From the NCBI GenBank assembly GCA_028717825.1, contig JAQUNB010000004.1, positions 1-13,074 of the forward strand: a stretch of DNA of 13,074 bases. The letters are read 5' to 3'. The notes beneath the pieces are model-generated. The model ran no database searches. It was given only the letters and a program-made list of their open reading frames with translations, and had not been told where the DNA came from. This DNA is from Candidatus Omnitrophota bacterium (GTDB lineage Bacteria; Omnitrophota; Gorgyraeia; Tantalellales; Tantalellaceae). Shown here in pieces: positions 7,101 to 11,846 of this stretch. Each line of letters begins with the position of its first letter. Position 1 is the stretch's first letter. The position numbers and the translations under genes were made by a program.

Positions 7101-9902
7101 ATAGACACGTTGAACAATGAGATTTATCCGGTAATACAAGACCCGCAAAGAGACACCAAAGAAAGGAGTCTCGCCGAAATTTTCCCGGTAACACCGTATG
7201 ATCGTGCTGTCGCATACGCGAAGAACGCAGTCAGAAATGTTGCCAATTTTGGCGAAACGGTAATGGCCTCAGCCGCAACCCCTAGAAGCGTTGGGACGCT
7301 TACGCTTCTTATCGTGGGTCTGGCGCCGAGCATCGCGCATTCGTCGGAAAACGGGCAAATTTCTAACGGCTTTGATCTTTTAGCATGGCTATCTCAACCT
7401 ACTTTTTTAAATACTATTGGGCTATTACTCGCTGGACTGGGGTGCACTTTGTTAATGGCTAAGATAATGGCTAAGATAAAGAATAACAGAAAATATACGG
7501 ATAAAATGGTCATGAGGATATTTGATGCGCGGGACGGCAAAGATGAAGCTTTGTTTCTCGAAGCGCTTGATTATTTGAGGGCATATCAACAAGGGAGAGA
7601 TCCTAATGTAGTAGTGATGGAATTCTTATTCAAAAATCGAAAAACCGGTCTTAAGTTCGATAAGCATTATTGCTTGTCGCGGGACGGCGCAATCCCAGAA
7701 TTGTTGGACAATGCAATTACCAGCTTTGTTAGCATTGTTCATGAGAGATGGGGGCAACAAAATCCATCGGTGGCAGGGCAAGGGGGGCAGAGTATGCCCT
7801 CAGCAGGAGGGAGGCTTACCGGCATTTTAGCGCCGCTGGCGATCGGGGCGGCGGTTTGGGGGGCGAGGGGTGTTGCGCTTGCGGATGATGAACTTGTGTC
7901 GTCAGCTTTTGAAAGGTTTTTGGATAAGGCATATTTAGGCGCATTGCTTTTGATCGGTGCGTTTGCTTTGGCGAGTTATGTTTATAGATCTATAAAAGGG
8001 TATATAGCCAGAAAACAGACCCAAAAAGAAATGGAAAAGACCAATGCTGTTAGCGAGCTCATAAGGGGAATGTATGACCTGGAAAATAGAACACTGTTGG
8101 ACGATGTGGTGGATCAACTGGAAGGCATGAAATACGGTTCCATAGATAACGGGAAAGAAGATGCTCTTGACCCTACGGATAAGCAGATTGAAGATCTGGT
8201 GTTAAGTATTATAGCCGTTCAGGGATATGGGTGGAGAATTGATGACGGTAGTTTGCATCCAGTCGTTAAATTTTTTATTGGGGAAGTTAAAAAGGAATTG
8301 GCTGTACGTAAAGAGAACCAAAAATATACAGACGAAATAGTTAGAAAAGTTTTTGATGCAGTGAATGGCAAAGATGACGCTTTCTTCGGCGAGGCGCTTA
8401 GATATGTAGAGAAATATAAAGAGGAGGCCTCCCCCGCCGCGTTGGTAAGCGAATTTTTGTTAGAAAATCAGGACAGTGAAAATAAATTTGATGTTGATTA
8501 TTGTCTTGAGAAACATTGTTTATCTCCTGATGATGAAAATGATCCTTTGTTCGTGGCTATTCACCAGTTCCGAGATATAGTTTTGGAAATTTTTAAAGAA
8601 ATAGAAAAACAAGCTCAGGCGGAAAGGACCGCCGAAATGCAGAATTTGGAAGATTTCCTAATCTTAGGGGAAAATGGTGTCATAACAGGGGAGATTCCCA
8701 CCAGTCTTATAGAAACGGCCAGAAGAGCGGTGACAGAAAATGCTATAAAAGAGATGCTGGTTCAGGGAGATGCGGGTGATCCGGCTATGAAACAGCCGCC
8801 GGTCGAAAATAAACAAGTAAAAGAACTTTTCGATATTGTCGAAGCCCAGATCAATGACAGGCGGGTAAGATTTATTTCGGCGGGGAACGCGATAGTTCGT
8901 TTCTTGAAAATGATGGAACAAAAATCTTTCGGAATTAAGGATGATACAGAAACGGAGATGAATCTTTATTGCGCAGGGGCGGAGATCGTAAGCTTATTGG
9001 GAGATATGGATAATTTGAGAGAAATTGATGAAAAAACAAATACGGCGGAACTAATACAACACCTTATTGTGATTACCGATGCTATTGAAAAAATACAAAA
9101 GAGCGACAAAAAGATATTCGAAACATGGAAAATAGCTATTCCGGAAAATGTTACGGAAGCCATAACGCTATTGTCTGAAGGGAATAAACGGGTAAGAAAC
9201 TATGAGAATATCCGGCAACTCGAAGTGGATAGCGTAATTGCCAGCCTGATCATTCGTGCCAGAGCGTTAAAAAGAAGCGGCGGCCGGAACCTTACGATCG
9301 CACTTGAGATGGACTGGATGCCGGGTGCGGATGATCGCAGGTCTCTCCAAAATCAAGCATCTGCGCTTTTGGTTAATGGATTAGATAAATTCGAGACAAT
9401 TTTAAATAATCTAGGTTTGGATAATGTTGTTGTAGTTCGGAAGGAAAGAGACGAGAGTTTAGATCAATGGATACAGAAAATGATAGAAAGAGGTAAAATT
9501 AACGATCTTACAGATCTTTCCGGTGTTTTTGCTTTAGGTTCGGAAGGAAATGTTAAATATGTAAATGATAGATTGGCCGGTAATGTAACGGAAAATTCAA
9601 AAAGACCATTCTTGGTTGGGATCGATCCTTCCTTACTAGTTGAAGGGTACGAGGAGGCCAAAGGAAATATTGGAAATATGCAAACTGTGCTTGATGCCCA
9701 AACATATGAAATATTGTATGTGTCTCTCGAACTCGCGAATGGACGCTATATGGTGACTAACTCTTTTATCGAACAATATGGGTTGAGATATGAGAGAAAT
9801 GAACAATGGGCGCATTTTAAACCTCAGAAGTTGGAAGTAAACTATGAGGAACTCAGATTTTTGAATGATTTGAGACGAAGATATATTGATGACGCGGCGT
9901 AA
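1167..9902 (+). CDS. Giant membrane-tethered multidomain protein with CBM-like modules and a GH-A glycoside hydrolase domain
   Basis: A 2,911-residue protein, probably envelope-located, predicted to bind and hydrolyse polysaccharide. Visible order: signal peptide 1-27 (FAWA|YP junction); unknown alpha/beta domain about 30-220; hydrophobic segments near 233-252, 283-300 and 330-346; beta modules A (379-491), B (519-646), C (690-802) and D (about 807-965); A' (1037-1150), near-duplicate of A; two larger CBM-like modules E1 (1197-1368) and E2 (1378-1546); GH-A barrel (1583-1891); helical linker to about 2040; membrane hairpin 2044-2099; helical module G1 (2107-2195); membrane hairpin 2219-2274; helical modules G1' (2293-2378) and G2 (2384-2484); C-terminal region 2485-2911 with an alpha/beta domain around NLTIALEMDWMPG (2708-2720). 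The start has a good promoter and AGGTG site. No frameshift is visible. The overall style is that of Omnitrophota giant proteins (recalled, not searched). The substrate is unknown. Confidence 0.85.
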   Translation: MKRDNIFLRVVSIILVITFLNLEFAWAYPTNDPNATQNHSTIAVPYLSSDLMKQLGLGEIQQTALSDANLMYSALNIGSYLLERQDRSARKTLLDYVTPVMTEELGSAAKDIVLKGVSFKNGENRIVLIPCTIGGEECVAQIALKSETDRKELIGRAIEVSDRFILSVVTKSDIDAAPAKKIEESVIAKAEGRRPSDVTAEKHPVIAQIDLSKANVSARAEGQEKPSWLVTGKVIIKIFSVVLLVVGAFLRTFVGGISGIPSSAEAANFSQQTAAVSSFECFDYLVAVILAFILLRTFFKTIGKLKLHAVVAMAKEQVEGARDRRGVVRSIFIFVVALLVGIFSAEPSPKTGFVSIGNAVQAGDDLLLSPAKVFAASSRELTFNVKTGDEVSAFLSGDFKGYMLEIKFKNGKSAKIQPWFKNSSWQNLYAFPMIPDGAGIVRFDPAKDNCNVCDFKKLNDVAEVGFKVWGGSSESVLGMIEYARLVPAGMKAISPRPSRAQAASTDFARAQSRETKQGVSIPPDKFVVKGSELYLDVRNGVLAGLQVENGVDLTGYIMEIVLKSGQSVKAQLYFKNNAWNNVYSFPATPKNGVIRFDPATDKKNVNDFSDFSNIYAIGVKIFGESAEMARKKIKEIRLVPIGTKRASGAAVSAGEVVAEQVADMGARISDFIFRPAHSADQPVGGATAKAIPLTFSADDSNRLVAQFSGSFEGRALQVKFKPGANPWVRISLYGVGMNFMAAHPDRNGIVSFDPARDGCYDKCGDLSHVDGIVLEVGSDMGDKEVTAKDVLDMIESAYVVPQERDILVTNPNGQSATTDSLRTVKDVRWDESTSSWAITIDVFQNRDRDMDRGGAVLFNANWAKYAGKEVPIGFYIGKNFVPNGYDVHFVRIDNEGNIVERLNDVGINWTGDRLGGIWTNPMLTCPQGDTHNVRLCVVFDCFNAPIDNKAALRVRIGEVKPGQEAAVVNEEPIVQNQIKNVFERMKNRIVEFFSNIWQRIKGVFGKKPQSTAVCVAKRAVGQGLDLLLPNSAMAAGRQELNFSVKTGEEVSAFVNGNFKGYVLEIKFKSGKSARIQPWFKNSSWQNVYAFPQSPDSDGIVRFDPKKDSCNVCDFKDLNDVAEIGFKVWGSSPESVLKMIEYARLVPAGQKSAPVQNKPVQKTESPRKAASEKPLAWAVAPVMPAVKATTASSSVQIPLEGWKTQTWQDSQAVDSLTYAQGEITFSAKLVDGKSSTNSKGEIFIDLSNSPSTSGQQMDLRGKKISVWVYVPEGFVRGTDPQKPNGIQLFLKDNSWKNQYSTWHNVSKPGWMKIEFSPVENGCPPLGYTDPGVELSNVRLLGVKIGVGGGSSYKGNNLVFKAKDVRVEKAATGKVKAANPLDLMWTVQDYVDSQAVKGAKRTPNGIEMDVKIDGNSPNNSKGELYLDLDSIQLPGMSKGPQDLSGSQVKLRIKVPRKMVSRPFNGVQIFCKSVKNGKWSSQYGKWQNIAQDGVMEVVYTPTLRDQDPQAWCEEGFDPTNIRMLGIKVAAGGGSTTVYEGPITIESFEVTKITLPKDVPPLKTTPQTRIEARKPVLKTVPMPVSGFKEYCGVSLYYSAPTYGRDLGGVNGFSKREAELTGWFEKLKSQGINLVRIFTFCDLRNGAIQFDGNGKPIGFDKNALEDFKALIRAANKAGVKIIPVLFDFTLADGAERESDTGTVGEHTNLLRNEEHRQALVNIFRGFLRELKTYMATNGYDNTVLAFEPMNEPELTNIKSLPATLPYTQQFVTDFVNLFREVFPGKPISLSTYNKQLRNWLHLLRAGDIMQIHWYKNLGDEMINQPLGELNIPEGVRVIFGEVDPTADITKVMTTIHKNGYGGVLFWHDGNFNFLNSPERLKQYQRWFEQTRKLSYWEDKTQEMNEMVASLEGFKALEYSHRPVPGSVTDIRMKGLRTKIDALLADADQVRRRVETCLKGSVTTRGTRRAVGQWMADARQTQKEIDTLNNEIYPVIQDPQRDTKERSLAEIFPVTPYDRAVAYAKNAVRNVANFGETVMASAATPRSVGTLTLLIVGLAPSIAHSSENGQISNGFDLLAWLSQPTFLNTIGLLLAGLGCTLLMAKIMAKIKNNRKYTDKMVMRIFDARDGKDEALFLEALDYLRAYQQGRDPNVVVMEFLFKNRKTGLKFDKHYCLSRDGAIPELLDNAITSFVSIVHERWGQQNPSVAGQGGQSMPSAGGRLTGILAPLAIGAAVWGARGVALADDELVSSAFERFLDKAYLGALLLIGAFALASYVYRSIKGYIARKQTQKEMEKTNAVSELIRGMYDLENRTLLDDVVDQLEGMKYGSIDNGKEDALDPTDKQIEDLVLSIIAVQGYGWRIDDGSLHPVVKFFIGEVKKELAVRKENQKYTDEIVRKVFDAVNGKDDAFFGEALRYVEKYKEEASPAALVSEFLLENQDSENKFDVDYCLEKHCLSPDDENDPLFVAIHQFRDIVLEIFKEIEKQAQAERTAEMQNLEDFLILGENGVITGEIPTSLIETARRAVTENAIKEMLVQGDAGDPAMKQPPVENKQVKELFDIVEAQINDRRVRFISAGNAIVRFLKMMEQKSFGIKDDTETEMNLYCAGAEIVSLLGDMDNLREIDEKTNTAELIQHLIVITDAIEKIQKSDKKIFETWKIAIPENVTEAITLLSEGNKRVRNYENIRQLEVDSVIASLIIRARALKRSGGRNLTIALEMDWMPGADDRRSLQNQASALLVNGLDKFETILNNLGLDNVVVVRKERDESLDQWIQKMIERGKINDLTDLSGVFALGSEGNVKYVNDRLAGNVTENSKRPFLVGIDPSLLVEGYEEAKGNIGNMQTVLDAQTYEILYVSLELANGRYMVTNSFIEQYGLRYERNEQWAHFKPQKLEVNYEELRFLNDLRRRYIDDAA
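1731..1758 (+). repeat. Heptamer repeat inside the giant gene
   Basis: Four 7-bp units in phase, AAGGCCG AAGGCCG TAGGCCG AGCGACG, encode residues 189-198 (KAEGRRPSD and following) between the N-terminal domain and the first membrane segment. The units resemble the intergenic heptamers TGGGCCG/AGGGCCG at 10165-10192, so an intergenic-type repeat appears to have entered or expanded in coding sequence without breaking the frame. Confidence 0.65.
1851..2207 (+). other. Region of the giant gene encoding three membrane segments
   Basis: Residues 229-347 contain three hydrophobic stretches: VIIKIFSVVLLVVGAFL (near 234-250), LVAVILAFILL (near 285-295) and SIFIFVVALLVGIF (330-343). The first ends in an uncharged loop with SSAEAA, which resembles a signal-peptidase AxA site. 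The second is followed by a basic stretch (KTIGKLK to DRRG), the usual cytoplasmic side. The third is followed by the first beta module, suggesting the modules are exported. Confidence 0.6.
2301..2638 (+). repeat. Duplicated CBM-like module, copy A
   Basis: Encodes residues 379-491 of the giant protein, a beta-rich module with a KNSSWQN motif (W425), an IVRFDP strand, a CNVC pair (C450, C453) and an ending RLVPAG. It is about three-quarters identical by eye to copy A' at 4275-4616. The DNA shares a 30-nt perfect match (2418-2447 with 4395-4424), pointing to a fairly recent internal duplication. Modules B (residues 519-646) and C (690-802) are more distant relatives. Confidence 0.75.
4275..4616 (+). 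repeat. Duplicated CBM-like module, copy A'
   Basis: Encodes residues 1037-1150, with W1084 in KNSSWQN and C1109/C1112 in CNVC at the same places as copy A. The similarity reaches upstream into a leader-like DLLL stretch followed by AMAAG (copy A: DLLL then VFAAS), so the duplicated unit is larger than the beta module alone. Confidence 0.75.
4755..5804 (+). other. Tandem carbohydrate-binding-like modules E1 and E2 of the giant protein
   Basis: Residues 1197-1368 and 1378-1546 are two copies of one module. Both open with a tryptophan segment and DSQAV, then SKGE-hydrophobic-DL, a DLxGxxVxxxVxVP edge strand, a W/Q-rich strand (W1294, W1476) with N/S-x-Y, and end in RxLGxKxxxGGGS. The pattern fits jelly-roll beta-sandwich CBMs that sit before GH-A mannanase or glucanase domains, which is what follows here. 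The exact CBM family is not assigned. Confidence 0.65.
5913..6839 (+). other. Clan GH-A (GH5-like) glycoside hydrolase domain of the giant protein
   Basis: Residues 1583-1891 read as a (beta/alpha)8 barrel. FEPMNEPE places the acid/base glutamate at E1746 after beta-4 (the NEP signature). VIFGEVDP places the nucleophile at E1836 after beta-7, 90 residues later. QIHWY resembles the conserved His/Tyr region of beta-6, and LFWHDG the conserved Trp of beta-8. RIFTFCD near 1630 fits the beta-2 arginine region. These support a retaining beta-glycosidase, probably endo-acting on a beta-linked polysaccharide. Substrate cannot be read from the sequence. Confidence 0.8.
7296..8622 (+). other. Two membrane hairpins interleaved with repeated helical modules in the giant protein
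   Basis: Residues 2044-2099 and 2219-2274 each show a short hydrophobic helix ending in an AxA-like site (PSIAHS; VALADD), an uncharged or acidic linker, a second hydrophobic helix, and a lysine/arginine-rich exit. Between and after them are helical modules G1 (2107-2195) and G2 (2384-2484), sharing KYTD, FDA..GKD.A.F.EAL.Y, EFL..N and KFD..YCL. A degenerate third copy, G1', may lie at 2293-2378. I do not recognise the helical module. By the positive-inside rule these modules would be cytoplasmic. Confidence 0.6.
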
Positions 9903-9932
9903 TGCAGACGCGGTGGAGACGATTAAGAACTG

Positions 9933-10068
9933 TATATCGTATTTCGTATATCTCATATCGTACCGATGAAGACGATATGGTTTACGAGCGACGAAGGACG
10001 AGAGATTAGCAGATGGCATTTGGCATATGGCATGGCGCAGGGCGCAAAGCGCATAGAGAGACGAAGGT
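9933..10068. repeat. Heptad-phased repeat DNA downstream of the giant gene
   Basis: Four TATATCG-type units (9933-9960) are followed by a 24-nt transition and then twelve consecutive 7-bp units from 9985 to 10068: CGAGCGA, CGAAGGA, CGAGAGA, TTAGCAG, three xTGGCAT, three xGCGCAx, AGAGAGA, CGAAGGT. Neighbouring units form families of two to four near-identical heptamers that change along the array. No gene is seen. It starts 31 nt after the giant gene's stop. Confidence 0.75.
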
Positions 10069-10172
10069 TACACAATGTTACATAAGGTTAATTGAGGTTA
10101 ATTTAGGTTGCCTTTATCGCGATACGTAACTTCTTGTAACATTAATTAACCTGAGTTAACCTCATGTAACGT
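10065..10172. repeat. Palindromic array of 10-bp units, copy 1
   Basis: AGGTT or ATGTT occurs at exact 10-bp steps at 10065, 10075, 10085, 10095 and 10105. The inverted form AACNT occurs at 10128, 10138, 10148, 10158 and 10168. The arms 10077-10109 and 10138-10170 are inverted repeats matching at 28 of 33 positions. The 28-nt centre holds the palindrome TATCGCGATA (10115-10124). It could act as a long hairpin at the 3' end of the giant transcript or as helically phased protein sites. Confidence 0.8.
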
Positions 10173-10192
10173 GAGCCGTGGGCCGAGGGCCG
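10165..10192. repeat. Four GGCCG-type heptamers
   Basis: TGTAACG TGAGCCG TGGGCCG AGGGCCG are in a strict 7-bp phase and begin inside the last unit of the 10-bp array. The 14-mer GTAACGTGAGCCGT (10166-10179) recurs exactly at 10518-10531, and GGCCGAGGG (10181-10189) recurs at 10540-10548. Confidence 0.7.
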
Positions 10193-10197
10193 GGATT

Positions 10198-10354
10198 TTG
10201 TACCGTTTGCCAAATTAGCTTTGCAAGTGTCCCCCAAATCAAGGGTGAAAGTGCCCCTAGATGAGAAATAGTGACATGCCAAATTTTTTTACAGGGGGCA
10301 GGTTCACCCTTAAAACAGGGGACAGGTTGCCGATTGAAATGGCAAACGGTACAA
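10198..10354. mobile_element. REP/MITE-like element with 15-bp perfect terminal inverted repeats
   Basis: TTGTACCGTTTGCCA (10198-10212) and its exact complement TGGCAAACGGTACAA (10340-10354) bound a 157-bp element. Further nested pairs include TGTCCCC (10228-10234) with GGGGACA (10318-10324), AAGGGTGAA (10241-10249) with TTCACCCTT (10303-10311), and TGCCCC (10252-10257) with GGGGCA (10295-10300). The whole unit can thus fold as one long imperfect hairpin. GGGGACAGGTT-type motifs are characteristic of REP-like repeats linked to RAYT (IS200-like) transposases. No transposase gene is in the window, and no target duplication is evident. Confidence 0.65.
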
Positions 10355-10447
10355 GGTGAACTGAAGTTAAATTAGGTTACATTTCTCCCAACGACATAAT
10401 GTAACCTCACAAAACATTAATTAATCTGAATTGACCTCATGCACCCT
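10354..10447. repeat. Palindromic array of 10-bp units, diverged copy 2
   Basis: Left units AGGTG, AAGTT and AGGTT stand at 10354, 10364 and 10374. Right units AACCT, AACAT, AATCT, GACCT and ACCCT stand at 10403 to 10443, again at 10-bp steps. AGGTTACATT (10374-10383) and AATGTAACCT (10398-10407) form a perfect 10-bp stem. The stretch 10413-10441 matches copy 1 (10138-10166) at 26 of 29 positions, so this is a degenerate direct copy about 270 bp downstream. Confidence 0.75.
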
Positions 10448-10450
10448 TAG

Positions 10451-10555
10451 TTCGCAATCCACCAATCACAAGTCCCAAACCCCAAATTACGAATTCGTCC
10501 ATCGTCTATCGTCTATCGTAACGTGAGCCGTATCCTGTTGGCCGAGGGTCGCAAA
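10451..10555. repeat. 105-bp heptad-phased repeat block
   Basis: Fifteen consecutive 7-bp units hold one phase: TTCGCAA, TCCACCA, ATCACAA, GTCCCAA, ACCCCAA, ATTACGA, ATTCGTC, CATCGTC, TATCGTC, TATCGTA, ACGTGAG, CCGTATC, CTGTTGG, CCGAGGG, TCGCAAA. Sub-families (xxCxCAA; xATCGTC) are clear. They recall the heptameric short tandemly repeated repetitive sequences known from cyanobacteria, but with mixed units. No gene is seen. Confidence 0.7.
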
Positions 10556-10574
10556 ACAAGCCTCATTTTCCCTC

Positions 10575-10627
10575 TTGTAATCTAATCAATTGTATGTTAT
10601 TTTATGTTATCTAAATTCCCCTATAAA
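10575..10627 (+). promoter_or_regulatory. Candidate promoter region for the aminotransferase operon
   Basis: An AT-rich stretch immediately upstream of the aminotransferase. Candidate boxes are TTGTAT (10590-10595) with TAAATT (10612-10617) at 16-bp spacing, or TTGTAA (10575-10580) with TATTTT (10598-10603) at 17-bp spacing. TATAAA at 10622-10627 is a further -10-like hexamer without a convincing -35. None is strong, but a promoter is expected here because the upstream DNA is repeat-rich and gene-free. Confidence 0.35.
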
Positions 10628-10647
10628 ATATATATAGAGGTTTGCGC

Positions 10648-11817
10648 ATGTTCAAAATTTCGGCTAAAATACAAAAGATCAATCCGTCAGAGACGCTTTC
10701 GATAACGTCAAGAGCGAAAGCTATGCTCAAAGCAGGCGAGGACGTGGTCATTCTAGCGGCCGGTGAGCCCGATTATGATACGTTCGACGTGGTAAAAGAC
10801 GCCGCCATAAAAGCAATAAAAGACGGTTTTACGAAATATACGCCGTCAGGCGGGACAGTGTCCCTTAAAGAGGCGATCAGACGGAAACTTAAGAACGAGA
10901 ACGGCCTTGACTATTCGCTTGATGAAATAGCGGTTTCTTGCGGGGCTAAACATTCTCTTTACAATATTTTTCAGGTTATCTGTAACCCCGGCGATGAGGT
11001 AATCGTCATCACGCCTTACTGGCTGAGCTATCCCGAAATGATAACTTTGGCCGGCGCGAAGACCGTTTTTGTCAAGACAACGTTCAAAGACGGGTTTAAG
11101 GCAAAAATAAAGGATATCGAATCGGCAATAACAAAAAAGACAAAGGCGATCATAATCAACAGTCCGTCCAATCCGGCGGGTGTTGTCTACGACAGGGAAG
11201 ACCTTGAGAAGATAGCCAAGATCTGCCTCAAGAAAAATATCCTTATCGTGAGCGACGAAATATATGAGAAGGTATTGTTTGACGGCAAAAAACATATTTC
11301 AATCGCATCTTTATCAGATGACATAAAAAGGTTGACGATCGTCGTGAACGGCGTATCGAAAAGTTATTCCATGACAGGGTGGCGCATAGGCTACGCGGCA
11401 GGCGATAAGGATATCATAAAAGCTGTTGTTACTCTCCAGAGCCATTCCACGTCAAACCCGTGTTCCATCAGCCAGGCCGCGGCGGAATGCGCGATGAACC
11501 GGGACCTAAGCGGGGAGATGAAGAAGAACAGACTCGAGTTCCAGAGGCGGAGAGATTTTATTATAAAGGAACTATCCGGCGAGAAAAAAATAAAGGCGTT
11601 CAATCCGGCGGGCGCGTTTTACGTGTTTTGCGATATCTCTAAATGCGGATTGGATTCAATGACTTTTGCCCAGAAACTTCTGGATGAAAAGAAGGTTGCC
11701 GTTATCCCGGGGTTTCCGTTCGGCGAAGACGGGTTTATTCGCCTTAGTTTCGCCACGGACCTTGACACGATCGCAAAAGGGATGAAACGAATAAAAGAGT
11801 TGGTTAATTCTCTTTAA
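10648..11817 (+). CDS. PLP-dependent class I/II aminotransferase (aspartate aminotransferase-like)
   Basis: A 389-residue cytoplasmic fold-type I aminotransferase that moves an amino group between an amino acid and a 2-oxoacid using pyridoxal phosphate. Motifs: KYTPSGG near the N-terminus, SCGAKHS contacting PLP phosphate, NSPSNPAG (N175), SDEIYE (D203, Y206), SKSYSMTGWRIGY with the Schiff-base lysine K238, and FIRLSFA with the carboxylate-binding arginine R365. Length and motifs match the Ib aspartate aminotransferase subgroup, which also includes aromatic and other broad-range enzymes. The ATG at 10648 is chosen because AGAGG (10636-10640) sits 7 nt upstream. A TTG at 10642 would add two residues. 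The next gene starts 29 nt after the stop, suggesting an operon with the dehydratase and a role in amino-acid synthesis. The precise substrate is not determinable. Confidence 0.92.
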   Translation: MFKISAKIQKINPSETLSITSRAKAMLKAGEDVVILAAGEPDYDTFDVVKDAAIKAIKDGFTKYTPSGGTVSLKEAIRRKLKNENGLDYSLDEIAVSCGAKHSLYNIFQVICNPGDEVIVITPYWLSYPEMITLAGAKTVFVKTTFKDGFKAKIKDIESAITKKTKAIIINSPSNPAGVVYDREDLEKIAKICLKKNILIVSDEIYEKVLFDGKKHISIASLSDDIKRLTIVVNGVSKSYSMTGWRIGYAAGDKDIIKAVVTLQSHSTSNPCSISQAAAECAMNRDLSGEMKKNRLEFQRRRDFIIKELSGEKKIKAFNPAGAFYVFCDISKCGLDSMTFAQKLLDEKKVAVIPGFPFGEDGFIRLSFATDLDTIAKGMKRIKELVNSL

Positions 11818-11846
11818 CTTCTATAAAACACAAGAAGGATGAACAT

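Noticed and set aside
9636..10019. 127-codon minus-strand frame across the end of the giant gene
   Set aside because: It combines the antisense of the conserved C-terminal domain with translated heptamers, so it is unlikely to be a gene.
10065..10447. Possible CRISPR array
   Set aside because: The repeats are 10-bp units without unique spacers and occur in inverted orientation. No cas gene is present.
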